A stretch of 40,111 nucleotides of DNA from an uncultured Eubacteriales bacterium (GCA_900317425.1 ONGR01000002.1:1-40111), one strand, 5' to 3'; shown: positions 24,314 to 32,500, numbered from the stretch's first letter. The notes: a model not told the origin generated them from the sequence alone. Numbers and translations are program-made.

Positions 24314-24363
24314 AAAAGGCGGAAAAAACGGTATAAAAACATGGAAAAATACGAAAAATTTCC

Positions 24364-24392
24364 TTGCATTCCCTAACCGCTTGTGGTATTAT
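24364..24392 (+). promoter_or_regulatory. Promoter of rpsB
   Basis: TTGCAT (24364-24369), a 17-base spacer and TATTAT (24387-24392) precede a leader of about 105 bases with several GC-rich pairings, possibly an autoregulatory S2 leader. Confidence 0.8.
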
Positions 24393-24505
24393 ATTTCAGC
24401 ATTCCGCACAGCTCCTGACTTTCGGTCGGTGCCGTTTATCGGTTGGCCGGTGGGATGAAGGTGCTGGAGGTACAAAACTAAACATCAAAGGAGAAATGAA
24501 AAACC

Positions 24506-25234
24506 ATGGCAAATCAGAACGTCGTATCCATGAAGGCCCTGCTGGAGGCCGGTGTGCACTTCGGTCATCAGACCCGTCGCTGGAACCCCAAGATGGCTCC
24601 CTACATCTACACCGAGCGCAACGGCATCTATATCATCGATCTGCAGAAGACCGTGAAGAAGCTGGAGGAGGCCTATAACTTCGTCCGTCAGCTGTCCGAG
24701 TCCGGTCAGTCCCTGCTGTTCGTGGGTACCAAGAAGCAGGCTCAGGAGGCCATCAAGGATGAGGCCCTGCGCTGCAACATGTACTACGTCAACGCCCGCT
24801 GGCTGGGCGGTATGATGACCAACTTCAAGACCATGCGCACCCGTATCGACCGTCTGAATCAGCTGAAGACCATGCAGGCTGACGGCACCTTCGATATGCT
24901 GCCCAAGAAGGAAGTCATCAAGCACATGGGCGAGATCGAGAAGCTGGAGAAGTATCTGGGCGGCGTGAAGGACATGAAGAAGCTGCCCGGCGCTCTGTTC
25001 ATCGTCGACACCCGCAAGGAGCGCAACGCCATCGCCGAGGCTCACCGTCTGGGCATTCCCGTTGTGGCCATCGCCGATACCAACTGCGATCCCGACGAGA
25101 TCGACTATCCCATCCCCGGCAACGATGACGCCATCCGCGCCATTCGCCTGATCTCCTCCGTGATGGCCAACGCCATGATCGAGGGCCGTCAGGGCGAGCA
25201 GACCGAGGAAGCTGAGACCGCCGACGCCGAGTAA
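24506..25234 (+). CDS. rpsB: 30S ribosomal protein S2
   Basis: S2 binds the 30S head-body junction and is needed for mRNA binding. The 242-residue protein shows the family signatures [20 protein letters not shown] (8-27) and, in the second half, [29 protein letters not shown]-type sequence and [11 protein letters not shown]. Codon choice is strongly biased to a few C-ending and CGT/CTG codons, as expected for high expression. AAAGGAG is about 12 bases before the ATG, slightly far. It is followed by tsf, the usual order, but with an intrinsic terminator in between. Confidence 0.98.
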   Translation: MANQNVVSMKALLEAGVHFGHQTRRWNPKMAPYIYTERNGIYIIDLQKTVKKLEEAYNFVRQLSESGQSLLFVGTKKQAQEAIKDEALRCNMYYVNARWLGGMMTNFKTMRTRIDRLNQLKTMQADGTFDMLPKKEVIKHMGEIEKLEKYLGGVKDMKKLPGALFIVDTRKERNAIAEAHRLGIPVVAIADTNCDPDEIDYPIPGNDDAIRAIRLISSVMANAMIEGRQGEQTEEAETADAE

Positions 25235-25259
25235 ATCGGATTTACACCGCGTGAGCAAC

Positions 25260-25287
25260 GGGGCAGGGATTTGTCCCTGCCCCTTTT
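25260..25287 (+). terminator. Terminator between rpsB and tsf
   Basis: GGGGCAGGGA (25260-25269) pairs perfectly with TCCCTGCCCC (25274-25283) around TTTG, followed by T4. It would reduce tsf transcription by read-through control. Confidence 0.85.
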
Positions 25288-25322
25288 CATGAAAATCAAA
25301 TTATACAGGAGGATTTTGAATC

Positions 25323-26249
25323 ATGGCTTTTACCGCTGCTGATGTGAAGACCCTGCGCGAGATGACCGGCGTGGGTATGATGGATTGCAAGAAGGCGCTG
25401 ACCGAGACCGACGGCGATATGGACAAGGCCGTTGAGTTCCTGCGCGAGAAGGGCCTGGCCAAGGCCGCCAAGAAGGCCGGCCGCATCGCCGCCGAGGGCA
25501 TGGCTTACGTGCTGGTGGAGAACGGTGTGGGCGCCGTTGTGGAAGTCAACTGCGAGACCGACTTCTGTGCCAAGAGCGACCTGTTCGTGGCTTTTGTGAA
25601 GGATATCGCCAAGGTGGTCGTGGACAACGATCCCGCCGACGTGGATGCCCTGATGAACTGCAAGTATCCCGGCTCCGAGCTGACCGTCGCCGAGACCATG
25701 CCCGAGAAGGTCATGTCCATCGGTGAGAACCTGCAGATCCGCCGTTTCATCCGCTACAGCGACAACACCAGCGTGGGTTACGTCCACGCCGGCGGCAAGA
25801 TCGGCGTCATGGTGAACCTGGCTGTCGAGGGCGGCATTGACGCCACCGAGATCGGCAAGAACGTGGCCATGCAGATCGCCGCTCTGAACCCCCGCTTCTG
25901 GGACAAGGCCGATGTCAGCGAGGAAGTGCTGGCCGAGGAGAAGAAGGTTGCCCTGGCTCTGATGGATTCCGACCCCAAGATGGCCTCCAAGCCTCAGCAG
26001 GTCAAGGAGAAGATCGTCATGGGCAAGATGAACAAGTTCTACGAGGAGAACTGCCTGCTGCAGCAGGAGTTCGTCCGCGGCGACATCTTCACCGGCACGG
26101 TGGAGCAGTATATCGCCGACGCCGCCAAGAAGCTGGGCGGCAGCGTGAAGTTCGTCAAGGCCGTTCGCTTCATGACCGGCGAGGGCATCGAGAAGAAGCA
26201 GGAGGACTTCGCCGCTGAGGTCGCTGCGCAGATGAACATGGGCAAGTAA
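25323..26249 (+). CDS. tsf: Translation elongation factor Ts
   Basis: EF-Ts exchanges GDP for GTP on EF-Tu. The 308-residue protein has the N-terminal UBA-like domain VKTLREMTGVGMMDCKKALTE (about 9-29), the core motif with ENGVGAVVEVNCETDFCAKSD (about 67-86) and a second core subdomain. The C-terminal region RFMTGEGIEKKQEDFAAEVAAQ is typical of longer EF-Ts forms. AGGAGG precedes the ATG. Codon bias resembles that of rpsB, so expression is high despite the terminator in front; a separate promoter was not obvious. Confidence 0.98.
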   Translation: MAFTAADVKTLREMTGVGMMDCKKALTETDGDMDKAVEFLREKGLAKAAKKAGRIAAEGMAYVLVENGVGAVVEVNCETDFCAKSDLFVAFVKDIAKVVVDNDPADVDALMNCKYPGSELTVAETMPEKVMSIGENLQIRRFIRYSDNTSVGYVHAGGKIGVMVNLAVEGGIDATEIGKNVAMQIAALNPRFWDKADVSEEVLAEEKKVALALMDSDPKMASKPQQVKEKIVMGKMNKFYEENCLLQQEFVRGDIFTGTVEQYIADAAKKLGGSVKFVKAVRFMTGEGIEKKQEDFAAEVAAQMNMGK

Positions 26250-26270
26250 GCGGACGCTGAAAGATCATAA

Positions 26271-26304
26271 AAAAGAGGTTGGTGCATCGCACCAACCTCT
26301 TTTT
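26271..26304. terminator. Bidirectional terminator between tsf and the DUF4349 gene
   Basis: AAAAGAGGTTGGTGC pairs with GCACCAACCTCTTTT around a very short loop. A-rich and T-rich flanks let it serve both convergent genes. Confidence 0.9.
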
Positions 26305-26305
26305 G

Positions 26306-27220
26306 CTATCCCTCCGCAGGAGGATCGGCTTCCGCATCTGACGCATTTTTCCCTTTCATTGCCCTGCGCTCCGGGCGTTTTTTGCGCCGGAGCATCCGGA
26401 CGGCGATGAAGATCACCAGAGCAACCAGCAGCAGCCAGAACCAGGTATAGGCCAGGAAGACCAGCAGTCCCTCAAAGAAATCACCGATGGAGGTGAGTCC
26501 GGAGGCAAAGGCGCCGCGCAGCTTCTCGCCCAGAGTCAGCGGGGCGTCTCCGGTGCCGGAAATGCGATAGACCTCGTCCAGATCAATGGAGACGGTGGCG
26601 TAATCCACCAGACTGTCGTAGCCCCGCAGCGTGCCGGAGAGGCGGTCGATGGTCTGTTCCGTCTCGGAGATGGCGCTCTCGATGGTGATGATGTCCTCCA
26701 GACTCTCCGCCCGGGAGAGAAGCTCCTGCAGGCGCGCCAGCTTGGTCTTGGCGGTGCTCAGCCGGGACTCCGTATCATAGTAGTCCTCGGAGATGTTCTC
26801 CTGGGTGGTATTCATCCGCACCGTGTGGCAGACGTTTCCCACCTGGTGGCAGAAGACGGCAAACTGATCGGAGGGGATCCGGACCACCAGCCGGGCGTAA
26901 CGGTAGCCGGAGGAGAGGCTGGACACGTCCTGCTCCTGGAAGTAGCCGGAGGCGTCGCTGACCAGGGTGTTGATGCTCTCCATGGCGGCGTCAAATTCCA
27001 GTGTCTCCAGTTCGATGCTGGCCCGGTAGACCATCTTGCCGTTGACAGGCTGGACGTTGTTCTCCGTAGATACAGCGGAGTTTTCCTCTTCCCAGCCATT
27101 CTGGGCCACGTAGGAATCATCATAGGAGGCCTCGCCGCCCATAGGAGATTTGGCTCCGCCGCAGCCGACCAGCGCCGTGATCAGCAGGAGAGAGAGGAGG
27201 AAGGGGAGGATACGCTTCAT
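26306..27220 (-). CDS. DUF4349 domain lipoprotein
   Basis: This 304-residue protein is a predicted lipoprotein: signal MKRILPFLLSLLLITALVGC with the lipobox cysteine at C20. The DUF4349 region (about 60-260) begins NGKMVYRASIELETLEFDAA and contains a coiled-coil stretch near residues 140-190 (TKLARLQELLSRAESLEDII). A membrane helix (FLAYTWFWLLLVALVIFIAV, about 254-273) and a basic cytoplasmic tail follow. The function of DUF4349 is unknown. AAAGGAGA stands before the ATG at 27220; the longer frame to 27268 runs into the preceding terminator. Confidence 0.88.
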   Translation of the reverse strand: MKRILPFLLSLLLITALVGCGGAKSPMGGEASYDDSYVAQNGWEEENSAVSTENNVQPVNGKMVYRASIELETLEFDAAMESINTLVSDASGYFQEQDVSSLSSGYRYARLVVRIPSDQFAVFCHQVGNVCHTVRMNTTQENISEDYYDTESRLSTAKTKLARLQELLSRAESLEDIITIESAISETEQTIDRLSGTLRGYDSLVDYATVSIDLDEVYRISGTGDAPLTLGEKLRGAFASGLTSIGDFFEGLLVFLAYTWFWLLLVALVIFIAVRMLRRKKRPERRAMKGKNASDAEADPPAEG

Positions 27221-27248
27221 GACAGAATCTCCTTTCGAAAAAGAAAAG

Positions 27249-27274
27249 AGGGGGATGGCCTTGGTCATCCCCCG
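27249..27274 (-). terminator. Terminator after the small membrane protein gene
   Basis: GGGGGATG and its partner CATCCCCC form a stem around GCCTTGGT (plus-strand reading). On the minus strand it is followed by a CTCTTTTCTTTTT-like stretch. It lies between the 27472 and 27220 genes. Confidence 0.78.
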
Positions 27275-27289
27275 ATATTTGCATGCAGT

Positions 27290-27472
27290 TTATTCGCCGC
27301 GCAGGAAGAGACGGAATATACCGCCGATGCAGAGCATACCAACCAGGCTGGCCAGTGTGATCGTCAGATAGGAGAGAGCCATCCCGGAGCGATTGGGCAG
27401 GAAGAAGGCGACCAGGGCCAGCAGCAGACACATCGCGACCAGAGCGACGATCAGGTTCTTCGAATTCTTCAT
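27290..27472 (-). CDS. Small two-helix membrane protein
   Basis: This 60-residue protein has a basic N-terminus (MKNSKN), a first hydrophobic helix (about 7-24), a short loop with FLPNRSG and a second helix (about 32-55), ending RLFLRGE. I know no family for it. AGGAG lies about 9 bases before the ATG (GAAAGGAGATC upstream). A terminator separates it from the DUF4349 lipoprotein gene downstream, though read-through is possible. It looks real because of its ribosome site and clean membrane pattern. Confidence 0.72.
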   Translation of the reverse strand: MKNSKNLIVALVAMCLLLALVAFFLPNRSGMALSYLTITLASLVGMLCIGGIFRLFLRGE

Positions 27473-27627
27473 GGGGAAGATCTCCTTTCTGTCAAGTTAA
27501 GAGAGGACGCTTCTCTTCTTATTGTTACTTTATCACGGCAGCGTGTGAATTGCGTTACAAAACAGATACAGCTTCGGCTACAAGGTGGTAACAGGCGGGA
27601 GCGGGATCTGCACAGTAGGATTTTTCC

Positions 27628-27656
27628 TTGTATTTGGGGACAAGGTTTGATATAAT
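27628..27656 (+). promoter_or_regulatory. Promoter of the M50 protease-scpAB operon
   Basis: TTGTAT (27628-27633), a 17-base spacer and TATAAT (27651-27656). The predicted start of transcription falls in a 10-base direct repeat (27664-27684). The gap between 27473 and 27700 holds nothing else that I can identify. Confidence 0.8.
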
Positions 27657-27700
27657 ATACTATATATTGCCATCATATTGCCATGATAGGAGTATTACGG

Positions 27701-28354
27701 TTGAATTATCTCACAAATCTCTTCCACGCGCTGGATCTGGACTCGCTGCTGGATCTGCTGATCCGCCTGCTGGCGGTGCTGCTGTGCCTGACGGTCCATG
27801 AACTGTGTCACGGTCTGGCGGCCTATGCTTTGGGCGATCCCACGGCCAAACGGAATCACCGGCTGAGTCTGAATCCGCTGCGGCATATCGACTGGTTTGG
27901 CTTTGCCATGCTGGCGGTGGCGGGCTTCGGCTGGGCCAAGCCGGTGCCGGTGAATCCCTATTACTTCAAGCGCCCTAAAATGGGCATGGCGCTGACGGCT
28001 CTGGCAGGTCCTGCGTCCAATTTTCTGCTGGCGCTGATCCTGCTGGCGCTGGTGCATCCGCTGGCTGCTTTTCACGCTGCCGTCTGGTCGGGCGTTGTGC
28101 TGGAGTTTCTGCTCCGGGCGGCCCTGCTGTCCATCGGCCTGGGACTCTTTAATCTGATCCCCATCCCGCCGCTGGACGGCTCCAAGGTGCTGTTCTCCGT
28201 GCTGCCGGACCGACAGTATAACTGGCTGCTGCGCTATGAGCGCATCGGCATGGTGGCCCTGTGGGTGCTTGTAGCGTTTGGCATTGGCAGCAGATATCTC
28301 TCCGCGGCCATCTATGCCGTATTCCGGCTCTTCTGCCGCGTGGTCGGCCTGTAA
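27701..28354 (+). CDS. Site-2 protease-like M50 family metallopeptidase
   Basis: This 217-residue membrane protein is a rhomboid-unrelated intramembrane zinc protease of the M50 class. The zinc motif HELCH (about 33-37; HExxH) is followed downstream by the NLIPIPPLDGSK segment (about 152-163), where the aspartate is the third ligand. Four to six hydrophobic helices are seen. I chose the TTG at 27701 because AGGAG lies eight bases before it; the ATG at 27683 has no ribosome site and is only 27 bases after the -10. Such proteases are common just before scpA in clostridia. The substrate is unknown. Confidence 0.85.
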   Translation: MNYLTNLFHALDLDSLLDLLIRLLAVLLCLTVHELCHGLAAYALGDPTAKRNHRLSLNPLRHIDWFGFAMLAVAGFGWAKPVPVNPYYFKRPKMGMALTALAGPASNFLLALILLALVHPLAAFHAAVWSGVVLEFLLRAALLSIGLGLFNLIPIPPLDGSKVLFSVLPDRQYNWLLRYERIGMVALWVLVAFGIGSRYLSAAIYAVFRLFCRVVGL

Positions 28355-28378
28355 GAACCGTTTGATCGAGGTGCAAAT

Positions 28379-29167
28379 TTGGATAATCCCATTTTCAAAC
28401 TGGAAAAAGTGGTGCAGAGCAAGTCGGATGAGGCGCTCCAGGATTTTGAGGGGCCGCTGGATCTGATCCTGTTTCTGCTGAGCAAGAATAAGATCGAGAT
28501 CCAGGATATTTCGATTGCTCTGATATTAGACCAGTATCTTGCCTATCTGGAGCAGCGGCAGCAGATGGACCTGGAGGTGGCCAGCGAATTTGTCACCATG
28601 GCGGCCCACCTCATGTACATCAAGACCCGCATGCTGTTGTCCATCGAGGATGAGGAAGCCCAGAGTGAGATGGACGCCCTCATCAAATCTCTGGAGGAGC
28701 GGCAGCGGGGCGAGATCTATCTGAAGATCAAGAAGCTCACCGAGCGCATGGGCCCCATGGGGGAGTTCGGCCGGAACATTCTGACCAAGAACCCCGAGCC
28801 CATGGAGCGGGGCAAGATCTACGAGTACAATCAGGAGAGCGCCGATCTGGTGATGGCCATGCAGGATGTGCTGGATCGCCGGGGACAGGTGCAGACTCCG
28901 CAGCTGACGGCCTTTGACGAGATCGTCAAGCGGGAGCCATACTCCGTGGAGCGGAAGGCCCGGGAGATCTTCCAGCGGCTGAAAAAGGGCGGCATCACCC
29001 GCTTTTTGCTGCTGTTTCGGGGCAGCCGCAGCCGCAGTGAGCTGGTGGCCACCTTTATGGCCGTTTTGGAGCTGTGCCGCAGCCGCGCCATCAAGCTGGT
29101 GGGCTCCGCCACCGACTGTACCGTGAGCTGTGAGGGCGAGCTGCCGGATGAACTGAATTTTGAGTAA
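28379..29167 (+). CDS. scpA: Segregation and condensation protein A
   Basis: ScpA is the kleisin that bridges the SMC heads in the bacterial condensin complex. The 262-residue protein starts at TTG (GAGGTG six bases before) and contains the SMC-binding segment FEGPLDLILFLLSKNKIEIQ (about 23-42) followed by ALILDQYLAYLE. The C-terminal winged helix (about 180-262) has the conserved RRKxxREIFQRLKKGG-like region (SVERKAREIFQRLKKGG). The gap to scpB is 12 bases and both should be cotranslated. Confidence 0.95.
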   Translation: MDNPIFKLEKVVQSKSDEALQDFEGPLDLILFLLSKNKIEIQDISIALILDQYLAYLEQRQQMDLEVASEFVTMAAHLMYIKTRMLLSIEDEEAQSEMDALIKSLEERQRGEIYLKIKKLTERMGPMGEFGRNILTKNPEPMERGKIYEYNQESADLVMAMQDVLDRRGQVQTPQLTAFDEIVKREPYSVERKAREIFQRLKKGGITRFLLLFRGSRSRSELVATFMAVLELCRSRAIKLVGSATDCTVSCEGELPDELNFE

Positions 29168-29179
29168 AGTGAGAAAACT

Positions 29180-29779
29180 ATGGATAATCTGGAAATGAAA
29201 GAGATCGAGTCCGCCATCGAGGGCATTTTGTTCGCCTCCGGTGAGCCGGTGCATATCGATCGGATCTGTGTGGCCATGGATATGGACAGACCCACGGTGG
29301 AGCTGGTGCTGCGGCGTTTGGCGGATCACTACAGCTATGAACGCCGGGGCGTGCGTCTGCTGCGGATGGAGGACACCTATCAGATGTGCTCGGCGCCGGA
29401 CTATGCCGATTACATCCGCAAGGCCTTTGAGATCCGCAAGCCTGCCAAGCTGAGCCAGCCGGCGCTGGAGGTGCTGACCATCATCGCCTACTATCAGCCC
29501 ACCACACGTGCCTACGTGGATCAGATCCGCGGCGTGGACAGCTCCTATACGGTGGGCCTGCTTCTGGACCGTCACCTGATCGAGGAGTGCGGCCGGCTGC
29601 AGGTGCCGGGACGGCCTCATCTGTACCGCACCACCAAGGCGTTTCTCCGGGCTTTCCATCTGAACTCCCTGGACGAGCTGCCGGAGATGCCGGGCCTGGA
29701 GGCCGACGGTCAAATGCGTTTGAGCGAGGACGGCGCCGTGGTGGACGACGTACCGCTGTCGGAAAAGGCGGGAGAATAA
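29180..29779 (+). CDS. scpB: Segregation and condensation protein B
   Basis: ScpB dimers bind ScpA and complete the SMC-ScpAB complex. The 199-residue protein has two winged-helix domains. The first includes IEGILFASGEPVHIDRI (about 12-28), and the second LSQPALEVLTIIAYYQPTTRAYVDQIRGVDS (about 93-123), the strongest family signature. HLYRTTKAFLRAFHLNSLDELP is also conserved. The acidic tail from about 175 is variable. It follows scpA as in almost all Firmicutes. Confidence 0.96.
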   Translation: MDNLEMKEIESAIEGILFASGEPVHIDRICVAMDMDRPTVELVLRRLADHYSYERRGVRLLRMEDTYQMCSAPDYADYIRKAFEIRKPAKLSQPALEVLTIIAYYQPTTRAYVDQIRGVDSSYTVGLLLDRHLIEECGRLQVPGRPHLYRTTKAFLRAFHLNSLDELPEMPGLEADGQMRLSEDGAVVDDVPLSEKAGE

Positions 29780-29809
29780 CAGAGAGAACCAAAGAGAGGG
29801 GGTGGCCGT

Positions 29810-30517
29810 TTGGTTGCGCTGTGGATATTGGGCATACTGCTGGCGCTGATCGTGCTGGTGCTGATGATCCGTGTGGGGGTGTATATCTCCTTCGGCCAAG
29901 AGCTGCGGGTCCGGGCAAAGGCCGGGCCGGTCACCATCCAGATCGTGCCAAAGCCGGAGAAAAAGCCCAAAAAGAAAAAACCGAAGAAAGAGAAAAAGAA
30001 ACCGGAGAAGAAAGAGGACAAGCCCGCGGAAGAGCCCAAAAAGAAAAAAGGGTTAGGCCTGACCTTTGAGGATATCCGCTCCGCCGTGCCGGCGCTCTTC
30101 GAGTCGCTGAAAAAGGGCTTGCGCAAGACACGTCAGCGTCTGAGGATCGATCCCATGCGCCTGTCGGTGACCTTTGGCGGCGGCGATCCGGCCAAGGTGG
30201 CGGAGACGTACGGCTGGGCCAGTACGGCCATGTGGACGTTTATGCCCCAGCTGGAAAATCTGACCCGGATGCCGGATCCCCGGATCCACCTGGACGTGGA
30301 CTACAACAGCCGCAAAACCGCTGCAGAGGGTGAGGTCGGAATATCCCTCCAGATACGGGACGCGTTTGCCATTGGCTTTTCCTTTGGCATCCCGCTGCTG
30401 AAGTGGTTCTTGGCTTTTAAAAAGAGCAAAAAGGCCCGGGATGCGGAAGAGAAGAAGGAAACAGGATCCCCTGTTGCAAAAGAAAACGAACCAACACATC
30501 AAGATAAAGGAGAATGA
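29810..30517 (+). CDS. DUF2953 (YtfI-like) membrane-anchored protein
   Basis: This 235-residue protein has one N-terminal membrane helix (about 2-20), then VYISFGQELRVRAKAGPVTIQIVP, the opening of DUF2953. Residues 48-80 form a remarkable Lys/Pro/Glu-rich low-complexity linker (PKPEKKPKKKKPKKEKKKPE and onward). The conserved part resumes with RLRIDPMRLSVTFGGGDPAKVAETYGWAS (about 106-134). The start is TTG with GAGGGGG upstream. In Bacillus the related ytfI precedes ytfJ and both are linked to sporulation, as here. The molecular role is unknown. Confidence 0.82.
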   Translation: MVALWILGILLALIVLVLMIRVGVYISFGQELRVRAKAGPVTIQIVPKPEKKPKKKKPKKEKKKPEKKEDKPAEEPKKKKGLGLTFEDIRSAVPALFESLKKGLRKTRQRLRIDPMRLSVTFGGGDPAKVAETYGWASTAMWTFMPQLENLTRMPDPRIHLDVDYNSRKTAAEGEVGISLQIRDAFAIGFSFGIPLLKWFLAFKKSKKARDAEEKKETGSPVAKENEPTHQDKGE

Positions 30518-30519
30518 CC

Positions 30520-30918
30520 ATGGAAATGAACGAGAAGAAGGGTACTACCCTCAATGAACTGATGCAGACCTCCATGAGCAAGATCCGCGAGATGGTGGAC
30601 TCCAATACCATCATCGGCGAGCCCATCGCAACGCCGGACGGCGTGACGCTGATCCCCGTGTCCCGTCTGAGCTTTGGCTTCGGCTGCGGCGGCGGTGATT
30701 ACGGCAAGCAGACCCCCAAGTTCGGCGGCGCCAGCACCGCCGGCGTCCGGGTGGAGCCGGTGGCCTTCCTGGTGATCAAGGACGGCATTACCCGTGTTCT
30801 GCCGGTGGCGATGCCCGCCATGTCCACGGTGGATCGCGTCATCGACATGGTGCCGGAGGTCATGGACCGCGTGGAGAATTTCATCGATAAGCGCAAGGCG
30901 GAAAAAGAGGAGTTCTAA
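30520..30918 (+). CDS. gerW: GerW/YtfJ family sporulation protein
   Basis: This 132-residue protein belongs to the GerW (YtfJ) family, needed in Bacillus for normal spore germination with L-alanine. The Gly-rich core is visible: IPVSRLSFGFGCGGGDYGKQ (about 45-64), followed by GGASTAGVRVEPVAFLVIKDG. The opening LNELMQTSMSKIREMVDSNTIIGEPI is family-typical. The ATG at 30520 has AGGAG at the right distance; an ATG six bases earlier is too close to it. It follows the DUF2953 gene directly, with no real gap. Confidence 0.92.
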   Translation: MEMNEKKGTTLNELMQTSMSKIREMVDSNTIIGEPIATPDGVTLIPVSRLSFGFGCGGGDYGKQTPKFGGASTAGVRVEPVAFLVIKDGITRVLPVAMPAMSTVDRVIDMVPEVMDRVENFIDKRKAEKEEF

Positions 30919-30958
30919 GTGAATAGAATGGAGTCACCAACAAGAGGAAGGTGATTCC

Positions 30959-31774
30959 ATGAAACGACGGCTCTCTTTGATTGTGTCAGTATGCGTATTG
31001 CTGGGATTTCTTGCGCCCTGCCGGGCCTACGCGGTGGACGTATCCGCTACCGCCGCCATTCTGATGGATGCGGTGACGGGGGAGGTCCTCTATGAAAAGA
31101 ACGCCGACCGGCAGATGCGCATCGCCAGCACCACCAAGATCATGACGGCGCTGGTGGCCATTGAACACGGCGGCTTGCAAGACACCGTGGAGGTGGGCTG
31201 GGAGCACATGGTGGAGGGCTCCTCCATGTACCTCAAGCCCGGCGAGACGGTGACGGTGGAGGAACTGCTGTACGGCCTGCTGCTCTGCTCCGGCAACGAC
31301 GCGGCGTTGGTCCTGGCGGACCACTGCGGCGGGGTGGAGGAATTCGTGGCCCTGATGAACGAAAAAGCCGGCGAGATCGGCATGACAGGCACCTCCTTCG
31401 CCAATCCCAACGGTCTGGATGATGAGGCCCATTACTCCACGGCCCGGGATATGGCGCGGCTGGCGGCCTACGCCGTCAACGACCCCACCTTTGTGCGCAT
31501 CTGCTCCACGTCCGTCGTGACCATCGGCGGGCGGACCATGAGCAACCACAACAAGCTGCTGCGGCGGATCGACGGGTGCATCGGCATGAAGACCGGCTTT
31601 ACCAAGGCGGCAGGCCGCACGCTGGTCAGCTGTGTGCGCCGCGACGGCCGCTGTCTGGTGGCGGTGACGCTGCAGGACGGCAACGATTGGGCCGACCACG
31701 CGGCGCTGTATGAGTATGGTTTCAGCAGGGCAGAGACGGCTGACAGGAAGAACGATGAACGGCAGGGAGGATGA
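30959..31774 (+). CDS. dacF: D-alanyl-D-alanine carboxypeptidase, short DacF-like form
   Basis: The enzyme removes the terminal D-alanine from peptidoglycan stem peptides outside the cell. The 271-residue protein has a signal peptide (about 1-25, ending AYA), the active-site S57-T-T-K60, the second motif SGN at 111-113 and KTG at 211-213, so the peptidase S11 domain is complete. The C-terminal PBP5-type beta domain and membrane anchor found in full-length DacF (about 380 residues) are absent. The frame ends cleanly 3 bases before the rluB start, without sign of a frameshift. AGGAAGGTG precedes the ATG. Whether it is forespore-specific like Bacillus DacF is unknown. Confidence 0.9.
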   Translation: MKRRLSLIVSVCVLLGFLAPCRAYAVDVSATAAILMDAVTGEVLYEKNADRQMRIASTTKIMTALVAIEHGGLQDTVEVGWEHMVEGSSMYLKPGETVTVEELLYGLLLCSGNDAALVLADHCGGVEEFVALMNEKAGEIGMTGTSFANPNGLDDEAHYSTARDMARLAAYAVNDPTFVRICSTSVVTIGGRTMSNHNKLLRRIDGCIGMKTGFTKAAGRTLVSCVRRDGRCLVAVTLQDGNDWADHAALYEYGFSRAETADRKNDERQGG

Positions 31775-31777
31775 ACC

Positions 31778-32500
31778 GTGGCAGAGCGGCTGCAAAAATT
31801 GATGGCACAGGCCGGGCTCTGCTCCCGTCGGGCGGGGGAAGAGCTGCTGCGGCAGGGGCGTGTCCGGGTAAACGGATGCGTGGCTGCCCTCGGCGACAGC
31901 GCCGATCCCGTGCTGGATCGCATCGAGGTGGACGGCGTTCCGCTGCCGTCTGACCCTCCGGCCGTATATTTGCTGTTGAACAAGCCGCGTGGCTACGTGA
32001 CTACGTTGTCGGATGAGCTGGGCCGCCGTACGGCGGCGGAGCTGGTGGCAGATTGCGGTGCCAGAGTGTTTCCTGTGGGACGTCTGGATAAGGACTCTGA
32101 AGGCCTGCTGCTCTTCACCAACGACGGCGCCCTCATGCAGGCGTTGATCCATCCCCGGCACGAGGTGGACAAGATCTATCTCGTGACGGTGTCCGGCCAG
32201 CTGGATGGCGCGCCGGAGCGTCTGGCGGCGATCCGGGAGCTGGACGACGAGCCGATCCGCCCGACACAGGTGCAACTCCTCTCACGTGAGGATGGACAGG
32301 CTGTGCTTCGTGTTGCTATCCACGAGGGGAAGAACCGACAGATTCGCCGTATGTGCCGCAAAGCAGGGCTGACCGTCCATCGCCTGCAGCGTATACAGGA
32401 GCATACGTTACAGCTGGGTACGTTGAAGCCTGGCAAGTGGAGATACTTGACAGATAAGGAATTGCGAGAGTTAAAGGGAAGCGATTCACGTGACCAATAA
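31778..32500 (+). CDS. rluB: RluB/RsuA-family pseudouridine synthase
   Basis: The enzyme makes pseudouridine in rRNA, in Bacillus RluB at the 23S rRNA. The 240-residue protein starts at GTG with AGGGAGG seven bases upstream. An S4 domain comes first (ERLQKLMAQAGLCSRRAGEELLRQGRVRVNG, about 2-32). The catalytic motif GRLDKDSEGLLLFTNDG (101-117) has D104 as the expected nucleophile. KNRQIRRMCRKAGLTVHRLQR near 187 is the usual RNA-binding signature. It overlaps the RpiR gene by 11 bases. Confidence 0.93.
   Translation: MAERLQKLMAQAGLCSRRAGEELLRQGRVRVNGCVAALGDSADPVLDRIEVDGVPLPSDPPAVYLLLNKPRGYVTTLSDELGRRTAAELVADCGARVFPVGRLDKDSEGLLLFTNDGALMQALIHPRHEVDKIYLVTVSGQLDGAPERLAAIRELDDEPIRPTQVQLLSREDGQAVLRVAIHEGKNRQIRRMCRKAGLTVHRLQRIQEHTLQLGTLKPGKWRYLTDKELRELKGSDSRDQ

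Noticed and set aside
27683-27700. ATG at 27683 as start of the M50 protease
   Set aside because: No ribosome site precedes it, and it lies very close to the transcription start. The TTG at 27701 has AGGAG at the right distance. The ATG cannot be excluded entirely.
28526-32275. Two long antisense frames (28526-29899 and 30986-32275) over scpAB and dacF-rluB
   Set aside because: Both lie over well-identified genes, are rich in His, Gln and Gly, and have no start signal.
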